Positions 53,928-63,270 of a stretch of DNA of 64,000 nucleotides are shown in pieces. A program made the position numbers and the translations under genes. Each line of letters opens with the position of its first letter. The first letter of the stretch is position 1. This DNA comes from Thereva unica. Lineage: Eukaryota; Arthropoda; Insecta; Diptera; Therevidae. The stretch spans positions 80,194,543-80,258,542 of the forward strand of contig OX465281.1 in the NCBI GenBank assembly GCA_949987705.1, written 5' to 3'. Under the pieces are notes generated by a model that saw only the letters and a program-made list of their open reading frames with translations, was not told the origin of the DNA and made no database searches.

Positions 53928-54640
53928 ATGGATGCATCGCCGGTGCGGCTGGCTACAAATGAGGTCATGGACCTCACGCAAAACAGTCCCCAATGTGACA
54001 ATGATTTTATAATCAATTTTTGTAACATTCGGGGACTGAATGCGAACTTCCTGGCCCTTACGTGCGAGTTACTCCTCCATACCCCTGCTATTTTCGCACT
54101 GAGTGAAACCCAAGTGTTACCAGATCTTGATTTAGATCGATTTCAGGTGACAGGGTATAACTTAGTGCACAACTTTTCCGCCCATAGGGGATTAGCCATA
54201 TATATTAGGAATGACGTGGCCTTTCAGAAGGTGTACAGTAGTACATCCTCTGATTTTAATCATCTTTGGATTAAAATAAATTATCCATAGCCACGCCATA
54301 TTTTTCTGTTTTTTATATAGGAGTCCTAATATTAGTAATGAGGCCACCACCTCAGCCTTCGATGCTATTTCCGAACAGATTTCCGGATTTTTATTTTCCC
54401 ACCCGGAAAGCGAAATCATTGTTGCGGGTGATTTCAACGTTCACAATGTACATTGGCTAAATTACTCAAATGGCACCAGTGTTCCTGGCAAAGACGCCGA
54501 GCTCTTTGCGAGCCTCACCAACTTGCACCAAATTGTCAAATGTCCGACGAGAGTCCCTGATATTTCAGGTCAAGGAGCCCATCTCCTTGACCTGTTAGCT
54601 TCTCTGTTCGCCGCGAATTCTTCTTTACCCGATGCTGCTA
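53928..54640 (+). pseudogene. CR1/L2-like LINE endonuclease domain, frame-broken
   Basis: ATG at 53928 (MDASPVRLATNEVMDL). APE-type endonuclease signs: FCNIRGLNANF, FALSETQ, RGLAIYIRND. A stop at 54290 after KINYP marks a frame change; from about 54298 the next frame reads YRSPN, IIVAGDFNVHNVHW and QGAHLLDLL. The usual SDH end of the domain is absent because the frame passes directly into the segment before RT. The clade is inferred from the RT that follows. Confidence 0.8.
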
Positions 54641-56256
54641 TGTCACCCCCCACTCTCGAGAATACCACCCACACAATGGACGGAGTTCACTTCAGGACTC
54701 GAGAGGTGGTTAGGTGTCTCAAGGAACTCGACGCCAATAAATCCACTGGTCCCGACAAAATCCCCCCTATGGTACTTAAAAAATGTGCCTCACCTTTGGC
54801 TAAACCTCTGCGCAAACTTTTTGCCCTGTCTTACTTCTCCGGAGTGTATCCCGACTCTTGGAAACTAGCTCATGTTCAGCCAATCCCAAAAAAAGGTGAA
54901 GCCAGCGACCCCTTAAACTACCGCCCAATAGCAATTACTTCTGTTCTCTCCAAAATCATGGAGACAATAATCAATAAAAAGCTGATGAAAGATCTAGAAT
55001 CCAACCAAATTATACACGACAGGCAATACGGCTTCAGATCTAAACGGTCTACTGGCGATCTGCTTGTGTGTTTAACCGAGCGTATCAACCAAAGCATTCA
55101 CAGCTTTGGGGAGTCTAGCCTAGTTGCTCTAGATATATCAACGGCTTTTGACAGAGTATGGCACCCAGCTCTGTTGAATAAACTCCAAGCTATTGGTATA
55201 CACTTAGTTCTAAGGAACTGGATTAAGAGCTTTCTTTCAGGCCGTTCAATCAAAGTAGTATTGGATGGCGTCGAATCCAACCCCCACGCCATTTCGGCCG
55301 GAGTTCCCCAGGGGTCAATTCTCTCACCCGCACTTTTTCTAATCTTCATTAATGATCTGCTCTCAATCCCCTCCAACCCACTTCACTGCTTCGCTGATGA
55401 CGGTACTCTGAATTTCTCTTACTCCTTCGACAATATAAGACAAGCACGTGCCAGACCTTGTCTTTACCACCGTCAACTGATGTCGGCTTCGATCAACCGG
55501 GATATCGAATCGATTCTTCATTGGGGCGAAATGAACCGCGTCGAATTCAATGCCACAAAAACGAAGCACTGTCTGATCTCCAACAAAAATTGTACCGACC
55601 TTCCTCCTGTCTCGGTGGATGGAGAGAATCTAACGGCTGACCCAACTCTCAACATCCTAGGGGTAACTTTAACGGAGCATCTGCGATGGAACGATCACAT
55701 ATTCCAAATCCCAAACAAGCCTTCCAATGCCTTCTTTGGATTTCTCAAGAGATGCAAGTTCCTCCTCCAGCCAGCCGCATTGGCTACAATATACAAATCG
55801 TACATTCGGCCGCACCTCGAATACAACTCACATATCTGGGCAGGCGCCCCAAAAACCACCTTGGCTTGTCTCGACAAGGTGCAAAATCGTGCCCTCAAAC
55901 TCATTGGTGATGGCCCCTTTCGCGCCTCCATAGACACCTTGAGCCACCGTAGGAATGTAGCAGCCCTCTCCATACTTTATCGCTATTACCATGGCGACTG
56001 TTCCACCGAAATTCAGGACCTCCTGCCTGCACGGCAATACTTTTTCCGCAACACAAGACTAGCCCGCTCGGCTCACCCCCATACCCTACAGCCCCCTCGT
56101 TCACGCACAATACGGTTTAGAAGTTCGTTTATGAATAGAACAACTCGACTGTGGAATAATCTCCCGCAGTCAGTATTTCCGAACTCGTACAACATCTTAG
56201 AGTTCAAACGTGAGGTTCATCGTCATTTTCTTCTACACCCTCCAGACCCCCTCTAA
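54298..56256 (+). CDS. CR1/L2-like LINE: endonuclease tail plus reverse transcriptase
   Basis: Open for 652 codons to 56256. After the endonuclease tail and an apparent in-frame deletion (LLDLL to ANSSLPDA), RT runs: ELDANKSTGPDKIPPMVLKK, NYRPIAITSVLSKIMETII, QYGFRSKRSTGDLL, VALDISTAFDRVWH, AGVPQGSILSPALFLIFIND and the catalytic CFADDGTL. A CR1/Jockey-type C-terminus follows (LDKVQNRALKLIGDG, LSILYRYYHGDCS). No RNase H or zinc knuckle. The RT looks undamaged but the endonuclease is incomplete, so this copy should not move by itself. Confidence 0.87.
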   Translation: MFFCFLYRSPNISNEATTSAFDAISEQISGFLFSHPESEIIVAGDFNVHNVHWLNYSNGTSVPGKDAELFASLTNLHQIVKCPTRVPDISGQGAHLLDLLASLFAANSSLPDAAMSPPTLENTTHTMDGVHFRTREVVRCLKELDANKSTGPDKIPPMVLKKCASPLAKPLRKLFALSYFSGVYPDSWKLAHVQPIPKKGEASDPLNYRPIAITSVLSKIMETIINKKLMKDLESNQIIHDRQYGFRSKRSTGDLLVCLTERINQSIHSFGESSLVALDISTAFDRVWHPALLNKLQAIGIHLVLRNWIKSFLSGRSIKVVLDGVESNPHAISAGVPQGSILSPALFLIFINDLLSIPSNPLHCFADDGTLNFSYSFDNIRQARARPCLYHRQLMSASINRDIESILHWGEMNRVEFNATKTKHCLISNKNCTDLPPVSVDGENLTADPTLNILGVTLTEHLRWNDHIFQIPNKPSNAFFGFLKRCKFLLQPAALATIYKSYIRPHLEYNSHIWAGAPKTTLACLDKVQNRALKLIGDGPFRASIDTLSHRRNVAALSILYRYYHGDCSTEIQDLLPARQYFFRNTRLARSAHPHTLQPPRSRTIRFRSSFMNRTTRLWNNLPQSVFPNSYNILEFKREVHRHFLLHPPDPL

Positions 56257-56517
56257 CCTTTCCTATTCTCCTCTATTATTCAAACCAAGCTACTACTAGA
56301 CATTGCACCATGAACTGAACGACATGACGGACTGGTAGTACAAAGGGTTACACCTAAGCTTGGTTTTTTCATAAAAAAAACATTGTTTTACTAAGGCGGA
56401 AGTTGGAAACACGCACGGGCGTATTATTAAGTCGTTGATCAACAGTCGAGGTTACGAAGTTAGGAAAACCGACAATTCCAATAACTTTGGTCATTTTGGC
56501 TTCTTCACTTTGGGAAA
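56257..56517 (+). other. LINE 3' UTR and gypsy gag leader
   Basis: The LINE 3' UTR probably ends near 56370-56390 (ggttttttcataaaaaaaac). The following 130 bases lead into the gypsy gag ATG. A precise boundary and target duplication were not fixed. Confidence 0.45.
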
Positions 56518-57240
56518 ATGGAACTTCGGAGTGGGAAAGTTGCCAGTTCCGATTGTAGCGGGAGTGACCTACCAAGCAGATCGCAAGCGGACCTTGACGA
56601 TTCCCCGAATTCGGAAGAAAACGCTCCCTCTCTCGAGGAGCAACTCCAAGCATTGCGACGGGAACGCGATGCGCTTCTTGCTCAGCAGCGCGTGCGGGAG
56701 ACTCCGGCGACGCCGGTGCCAGGTCACTACTTTACCCCGACTGAGCCAGTACATACTGAAGGCAGAAGGGACTCGTCGGTCGGAACTTATCGCCGCAAGT
56801 CCCCAGTTACATCCTGGAACATCAAGTTCTCCGGTGAGAACCCTGCGCTGTCGGCGGAGGAATTTTTGTTCCGGTTGGAACTGAGGGCGCGCGACGAGTG
56901 GGTCAGCCAGTCTGAGGTATGCCGAAATATCTCGGCCTTATTGACAGGCAGAGCCGAAGACTGGTACTGGACCCAGTTCCGCCGGCAGGTACGTGACCCC
57001 GATTGGGAAGGGTTGAAGCTTCACCTCATCAGACAATTTAGGAGTCGCGAGTCTGACTTTGAGCTCATAAAGCGAATGTTGGAACTAAAACAACATACCA
57101 GTTCCTATGATGAATACGTCGCAAAAATGTTGTCGCTGTATAACCGGATGTCCAATCCAATGACAGAGGCGGACCTAATGGACATAATTGTGCAAAATTT
57201 AGATGCACCCTTGGGTTCAGTAGTGATAGGGCAACGTTTT
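56518..57240 (+). pseudogene. Gypsy Gag fragment (Blastopia/mdg3-like)
   Basis: ATG at 56518 (MELRSGKVASS). A coiled-coil (LEEQLQALRRERDALLAQQ) precedes the capsid region: PVTSWNIKFSGENPALSAEEF, EDWYWTQFRRQVRDPDWEGL, HLIRQFRSRESDFELIKRML. The frame leaves Gag at about 57240 and meets a gypsy LTR-like sequence, so nucleocapsid and pol are missing. The capsid region is a cousin of the Gag at 42769-43737 but not the same family. Gag packages the element RNA; this is a remnant. Confidence 0.82.
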
Positions 57241-58246
57241 ACATCTATGTGGGATTTAACAGGGAGCGGAAATAGTGTTAAAAAATAAAAAGATACTTAG
57301 AATCTTAACTTTTATTTTATTTTTATATCTTTCTCTCAAAACGTTACTGCTCTGGTGACAGCCAAAAACCAAGTGCCGGTTCTTCTCAACACCTTCTGTC
57401 ATCCGCTTGCGCCTGCGTTCGTTAAACCATTTCAGGGGTGAACAAATCAGCAATCCTACACTCGGCTCTCCTGACGGTTCGACCGCCTGGCGAATCAAAA
57501 ACTGGTTATGTGATCTTTGAAGGGAAATGGACCTCATTTCATTCTGGCCTCTTCTTCTTAAGCTCCTTCTTCAGGGTCTTCTTCATAGACTTTCTTTGTT
57601 AAGTAGATTTCTTCTTCGTAAGCTTCTTCTTTATGGACTTCTTCGTAGGCTTTCTATCTTAAGCTCCAGACTTCACAGTAAACTTCTTTTTAGGTTTCTT
57701 CTTATAGAAAGGTTTCTTCTTCGTGGACTCATTTTCCCAAAAATTCTTTTTCGATTTCTTCGCTGTGAGCTTGAGAGTAAAGAGGTTTATTCGCGATAAT
57801 GCTACGTGCTCTCCGATCTGGTGCTTCTTTTTCCGAGTTGTATCATGTGCTCGTCTTTATTTGGGTTTTGATATCTAACTTGAGTATGACGTACTTTCGT
57901 TTGTTAGTACTCTTGAAAATGGTACTTCTGAACAAACAGATTCTTCATTTCGATTCTTTTTCAATTAATTAGTTAGTTCTTTATTTCAATTGATTATTTC
58001 GATTCTTTAATTCAATTTGTTATTCGTAGTCGTTCTTACTTTAATCCCAAAATTCTTTTGATCTACTTCTTTGCAATTCAATGTTTAAGCTACTTCTTTG
58101 CAATTCAATATTTAAGGTTTATCAAGGTAATAGTGCATGTAATTTAACTGGGCATACCATTAGGCGTCTTCAAGTGATATTTGCGCTTCGTCATCGTTTG
58201 GCCTTGATTCAAGGGCATTGCTTCTTTCGTCAGTACTTCCGTCGTT
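57241..58246 (-). other. Probable 3' LTR and purine-rich tail of gypsy element 3
   Basis: Lies downstream (minus strand) of the gypsy 3 integrase. Bases 57540-57770 are purine-rich on minus with gaagaag-type imperfect repeats and no sensible frame; the Leu-rich plus frame at 57527-57799 mirrors this bias. The LTR body may be about 57260-57535. The matching 5' LTR was not identified, so limits are uncertain. Confidence 0.4.
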
Positions 58247-59230
58247 TCAACCTGATTCATTGTCTGTACCTTCATCCTCCACTTCGGAATCAAAAATGAT
58301 AAAGGATTTCATATAGTCTGCAGCCGTTGAAGTAAATTTGGGTCCTTCGTGATTACCGATCTTCTCTACATCATATCTCGCCTTCCCTTTGACACGAACT
58401 ACCCGATAAGGTCCTAAGTATTTGGCTTTTATCTTCAATCCCGTTCCAAATTGCGTGCGGGCTATTGCCAATAGCTCTCCCACATTGTACTTGTTAGCTT
58501 CCTTACGTTTCTTGTTAAATGTTCTTCTGTTCTCTTCTTGGATTTCATTTATCTCCTTTAGTGCTGCTAAGCGCCTTTGGTCACGTTCTTCTTGAAAAAG
58601 TACAGAAATTTCTTGTTGGATTACTTCGTTCAAGTTGATATCTTCGATGGTCCTTAACTTTGTGCCAAAAAGTAATTGAAATGGGGTTGTGCCTATACTA
58701 CGTTGATAGCTTCCATTTAACCATGCCTGAACTTTTCTAACATGCTTGTACCAGTTGCCTTCTTCTTCAATAGTTGTTTTGGTTAAAACAGAAATTATTA
58801 CTCGGTGTATTCTTTCAACCTGACCATTACCTCGGGGCACACCTGTTGTAATTTTAATGTGTTCGATGCCTTGCTCGTTGCAGTATTGCTGAAACACGGC
58901 TGATGTGAAGGCGGTTCCTCTGTCACTAATTATTCGACTGGGGTTTCCAAAGGTAACTTGTTTCATTTTAAGTTTTGTCAAGGTTTCTGATGTCGTTACT
59001 GACTTCACAGGATAAATCCAAACAAATTTCGTGAACGCGTCTATGACTGTTAAAATATATCGATATCCCTTTTTAGTCATTGTCATAGGCCCTAAATGAT
59101 CGATGTGATAAGTTGAGAGAGGTACAGCTTCTTTAGGGATAGCATGTAGGAATCCTTCTTTACGCCCTGTTTTGGCAGCCAGAATACACGGTATGCAATT
59201 AACGATACATTTCATGATTTTTTTTGGCAA
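58247..59230 (-). pseudogene. Gypsy element 3 integrase
   Basis: Open 327-codon frame. It starts in the zinc-binding region (CIVNCIPC) and has the core D in YHIDHLGPM, D in SDRGTAFTSAVF and E in GNGQVERIHRVI, then a GPYRVV-type C-terminal domain. The domain is intact but out of frame with RNase H: one extra A in the run at about 59218-59226 separates them. Resembles mdg3-like gypsy elements; lineage is inference. Confidence 0.88.
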
Positions 59231-60017
59231 GTTTTGGAATAAAGTAGTCTTTTATTATAACCTGTTCCATTTTTCGTTGTCCAAAATGACCTTTCTCGTG
59301 AACTGTTCGAATTAACTCATTTTGCATGGCTGTTGGAACAACTAACAGCTTAGCGCCATCTACAATCTTGAATAGAATTTTGCCCTCCACGATATAGTCC
59401 TCAAATTCTCCATGTTTCAGAACCTCTAAAATAGTTCGAATACCAGAATCTTGACTTTGAGCTGCTTGGATTTTATGCACCAGGTTATCAGCTTTCATCA
59501 ATAAAATAATGGGGTTTCTGCTAAGAGCATCTACGTGACGCATGCGACTTCCTTTCCTATGTTCAACTTTATAGTCAAATTCTGCTAAAGTCGTAGCCCA
59601 TCGTGCTATTTTCGGAGTAGTTTCCTTCTTATTCATTGTGGCTTTGAATGCGGCACAATCTGTAATTAACTTAAATTTCAGCCCCAGCAAATAAACTCTA
59701 AACTTTCTTAGGGCGGTAACCACCGCTAATACTTCCAGTTCGTAACTGCTGTAATTTTCTTCCGTAGGTGAGCTCTTCTTGCTTAAAAAATATACTGGAT
59801 GTAGCTCTTGGTCTTCATTATTTCGTTGCAGCAGTATTGCACCGTACCCTAGTTTACTCGCATCAGTGTGTAATTCTTTATATGCTGCAGGGTCATAAAT
59901 CGACAACACTGGTTTCGCACATAATGCTTCCTTCATTCGGCCAAACGCGGCTAGTTGCTTTTCCCCAAATTCGAATTTATTTCCTTTTCTTAATATATCA
60001 CTGAGCTGAGCGGCCAT
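59199..60017 (-). pseudogene. Gypsy element 3 RNase H and integrase zinc region
   Basis: From 60010 downward: ILRKGNKFEFGEKQLAAF, then RNase H (LHTDASKLGYGAILLQ, YSSYELEVLAVVTALRKF, LITDCAAFKATM, VEHRKGSRMRHVDALSR) and the H..H part of integrase (VHEKGHFGQRKM). It overlaps its neighbours in frame only because of two small lesions. Domain residues appear undamaged. Confidence 0.88.
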
Positions 60018-60853
60018 GCTACAATTGCATAATCCTCAACGAACTTCCGGAAATATCCAGTGAGGCCCAGGAAAGATTGAACCTGTTGCATCGTCTTTGG
60101 GATCGGATAGTTTTTTATGGCCTTTACCTTCTCTTCAGACGGACTAACTCGACTATTTTCGATTACATATCCCAGATATTCTATTCGTTTTTTTAAGAAA
60201 CCACATTTCGACCATTTTATATCAAGTCCGAGGCTAGCTGCTTTCTCTAAAACTTCCTGCAGTCTCGAAATTGCCTCATCTTCGCTTCCAGCCAGAACGA
60301 TGATGTCATCGATGTAGACAAGCACTTTATTTTGCCGGGTAAGGTCAGCAAAGATGCAATTGATAAAACGTTGGAATTGCTTAGGAGATATGCAAAGACC
60401 AAAGGGCGCACGTGTGAACTCATATTGCCCACCCGGTGTAACAAAGGCAGTATACCTCTGACATTCTTTCGCCATCCGCTTATGAAAAAACCCATTTCTC
60501 AAATCTAAAGTAGAAAAAACATTTACTTTAAGGAGTTTGTCGATTTGATCTTCTATCAGTGGTATTGGTTGATGGTCGCGTACTACGATTTTATTTAGCT
60601 GTCTGTAATCCATGCACAGTCTTTTGGTTCCGTCCTTTTTTGTCACCAACACAATTGGACTCGCATACTCTGACGTACTGGGTTTAATTATTCCTTCTTT
60701 TAGCCACTCCGAAATTTGTTTGTCCACTAGATCGCTTTCTATTTTGGGTAACCGTCTAGGCGGTTGATGTATCGGTGTATCGTCTTTAAGCACAATACTC
60801 ATTTCGAAATTAGATTGTTTTGGATTCTTGCTTACTTCGTATTGTGAAATCAA
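59990..60853 (-). pseudogene. Gypsy element 3 reverse transcriptase
   Basis: Full RT set: HQPPRRLPKIESDLVDKQ, IVLVTKKDGTKRLCMDYRQL, VFSTLDLRNGFFHK, EFTRAPFGLCISPKQF and the catalytic VYIDDIIVLAG, then LGYVIENSRVSPSEEKV and FLGLTGYFRKFVEDYAIVA. At about 60008-60020 a 5-bp tandem copy (ctgag on plus) shifts the frame before RNase H. Upstream, the protease and most of Gag are missing. Confidence 0.88.
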
Positions 60854-60925
60854 GGAAATTTATTGTTCCCGAATATGTGGCGATCGAACTCACACCTGTT
60901 GGTTATATTCAAGCACTTGAGCAAG

Positions 60926-61177
60926 TCAGTTGCAGATATCGGCTTTACTATGATTTAAACATGACTCATGATTCGCATGATTGTTATTTGAAGGTTCGCG
61001 GTCTCGTTTATCGAAACTTTCCAAAATTGTACGCATGGTGGTGTTTTGCACTTCCATTTGTCTCATTAACTCTTTCACCATCTGCTGATACATTGCGGTT
61101 TCATCCCTCGACGAATTAGTCTCTTCATCCCTTTCAATAACGGTACTCTGTCTCTGTAGCGCATTCCTTTTGCCCAT
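60926..61177 (-). pseudogene. Gypsy element 3 Gag N-terminus
   Basis: ATG at 61177 (MGKRNALQRQSTVIERDE). 83 codons, charged, with a coiled-coil-like stretch (MYQQMVKELMRQMEVQNTTM). It lies at the place of Gag after the leader and is cut by a deletion of the rest of Gag and the protease; RT begins 70 bases later. Confidence 0.6.
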
Positions 61178-61194
61178 CTTGTTACTTGCACTAA

Positions 61195-61800
61195 ATACCT
61201 AACCTAAATGCTTGTTTTATAAAACTTCTTTTATGAAATTATTAAAGAAATCTAGCCAATTTGAAAATTTTCTTTGGTTGTTATTAAAATTAGAAGTTGA
61301 ATCCGCAAACACGAGTTTAAACGAAATTACTGTCTGCTTTACGGTCTTATCGCTTTATCACAATTTCCCGCACTTCAATGGCGCTTGATTTTAAATCAAC
61401 TATTTTAGCTTAAATGGTTGTTTTGTAAAACTTATTTTATGAAATAATGAAAGAAATCCAACTAATTAGGAAATTTTACTTTAGTTGTTACTAAAATTAG
61501 CGGTTAAGTCCGCATACTCAAGTTTAAAGAAAAAATACTTTCCTCTAGAATCCGCAGTGCCCGCTGTCTCCTCTGCAGTCTTATTTTTGCATCACCTTCT
61601 TCTGCTTTTGTTTTTTTTGTTTTTTTTTTATAAAAACTTTTATTAAGAAAATTATGAAATTTAACCAATTCGAAGATTTTCTTTAGTTCTTACTAAAATT
61701 AGAGGTTAAAAGTCTGTTTTTCACGAGTTTAAAGAAAAAATTACTTCCCTCTCAAAATCCGAAGTGACCGCTGTCTCGCTTACGGTCTTCTTCCTTTGTC
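61195..61800. repeat. Three tandem units of about 205 bp in the gypsy 3 leader
   Basis: Units near 61205-61410, 61415-61610 and 61620-61800 share ataaaacttcttttatgaaa, tttctttggttgttattaaa, the purine-rich gagtttaaa segment and a ctgtctgc-ttacggtctt end. Identity is moderate. They precede the Gag ATG on minus. Confidence 0.75.
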
Positions 61801-62072
61801 TCCTTCTTCTCTCTCCTGGTTTCTTTTTGTGTCTCCGTTATTGCACTTCCGCATATGTGCTAAATAGCCTCTAAATATACCGCAACTTCTTATTGTTCTC
61901 ACTATTGCGATTTTCCAGGCTTTTTCCACTTTTCCTCCTATTCGCTTCTTGAATTAAATCCGCCTAAACTTATCGTGATGTGGTCCTCACCGATGTATCT
62001 ACACCTTGACGTGGTGGTGAGGCTTGTGTGGTCCCGTTAGGACGCCCTGACTAAGATAGATACTTAAAAGCA

Positions 62073-63269
62073 ATGGATACAACAATGGAAATTTGTACCC
62101 CAGGTGGTAAACCTGCAAGCCAGGGAAATCCACCCTCTACGGAGGCCGGCCTCATGGATTCTGGGGGAGGCCATCTATTGCTTACGAGGAACAGGGAAGT
62201 GGACGACTCGCATGTCAACGCAGTCACGCAGGAAAGCGTAGAAGCGGCGGCGAGCGAGCTAGTGAAGCTGAACCTGGAGGTATGCTCAGAGAAGGTGGAC
62301 AATGCGATGCAGCAATGTGTCAAGAGGTCAGCCGGCTCTGGGCCTACGTTAGCGCAGGAATCCGACTCGGAAGTGAGGCTGCGAAAGCAGCTGAAGCAGA
62401 AGAGGAAGAGGGAGCGCAGAAGACAGAAGAAGGCAACTTCCTCTGTTGGGGGATCGGCCGAGTCCACTCCGGAGGAGGTGGGACCCACAAAGAGGTTTAG
62501 AGGTGAAAGTCTCTGTACCTCAGCCGTGGGCTCTACTGTCGAAGGGGAGGATAAGGCCAGGGAAAGGAAGGGTGGACAACCTCAACCTGTAAAACAGGGA
62601 GGAGTCAACCCTTCCGTCTCGGGGGTCGTGCGTGCGGAGCCTGTGGCGGAGAATACCTACGCAGGCATAGCAGGCTGTGACCTCCGTTTGGGTGTGACCG
62701 ACGATGGAAGGGAGGAGGGTCTGGGCACGAAGCAGGTAACCGTTTTTAAAGCGGCCCTGCTCAAGGCACTAGACCCTCTGCCTGACAACGCTGGCGACAT
62801 CGGTATTACCGAGGTAGACTTGGAGGACGGAGTCATTGCACTCAGGTGCGTGAACCAAAAATCCAAGGCCTGGCTGTACGAAGCTGTCGGAAAGATGACT
62901 GACCTATGGGAAGGAGTCAATCTGAGAGTGGAGCGCCTTCACATCCTTAAGGATGTGAGGAGGATGATCATCCGAGTTCCCGGTTCGCCGGAGAGCAAGG
63001 AAACCATCCTGGCCAGATTACGTCGTCAAAATGCCTGTGTGACGGACACTTCTAAGTGGAGGGTCAGTCGCATAGGCAGATATGGTGACGCGAAAAACGG
63101 CGGTACCATTCTCACCGTATGGTGTCCGAAGGAGGAGGCGGAGGCGGTCAGGCGTGCAGGGGGGAAACTCAACTGCGGGCTGGACCTTGCCTACGTGCGA
63201 TTCCAGAAGGACAAGCCGGAGGAAATGGTAGAGCCGGCCGGAAAGGCAGCTGAACAAGGGGACCAGTGA
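62073..63269 (+). CDS. Loa-like LINE ORF1 protein
   Basis: Intact 398-codon frame with an ATG at 62073 (MDTTMEICTPGGKPA). The middle is highly basic (RLRKQLKQKRKRERRRQKK), fit for RNA binding and a nuclear signal. The C-terminal half (VTVFKAALLKALDPLPD to LAYVRFQKDKPEE) resembles the conserved RNA-binding-type domain of insect LINE ORF1 proteins; I recall DUF4780 there but cannot check. No CCHC knuckle is seen. The stop TGA is one base from the ORF2 ATG (tgaaatg), consistent with coupled reinitiation of translation. Confidence 0.88.
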   Translation: MDTTMEICTPGGKPASQGNPPSTEAGLMDSGGGHLLLTRNREVDDSHVNAVTQESVEAAASELVKLNLEVCSEKVDNAMQQCVKRSAGSGPTLAQESDSEVRLRKQLKQKRKRERRRQKKATSSVGGSAESTPEEVGPTKRFRGESLCTSAVGSTVEGEDKARERKGGQPQPVKQGGVNPSVSGVVRAEPVAENTYAGIAGCDLRLGVTDDGREEGLGTKQVTVFKAALLKALDPLPDNAGDIGITEVDLEDGVIALRCVNQKSKAWLYEAVGKMTDLWEGVNLRVERLHILKDVRRMIIRVPGSPESKETILARLRRQNACVTDTSKWRVSRIGRYGDAKNGGTILTVWCPKEEAEAVRRAGGKLNCGLDLAYVRFQKDKPEEMVEPAGKAAEQGDQ

Positions 63270-63270
63270 A

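Noticed and set aside
57527..57799. Leu/Arg-rich frame of 90 codons
   Set aside because: Product of pyrimidine-rich repeats on the plus strand.
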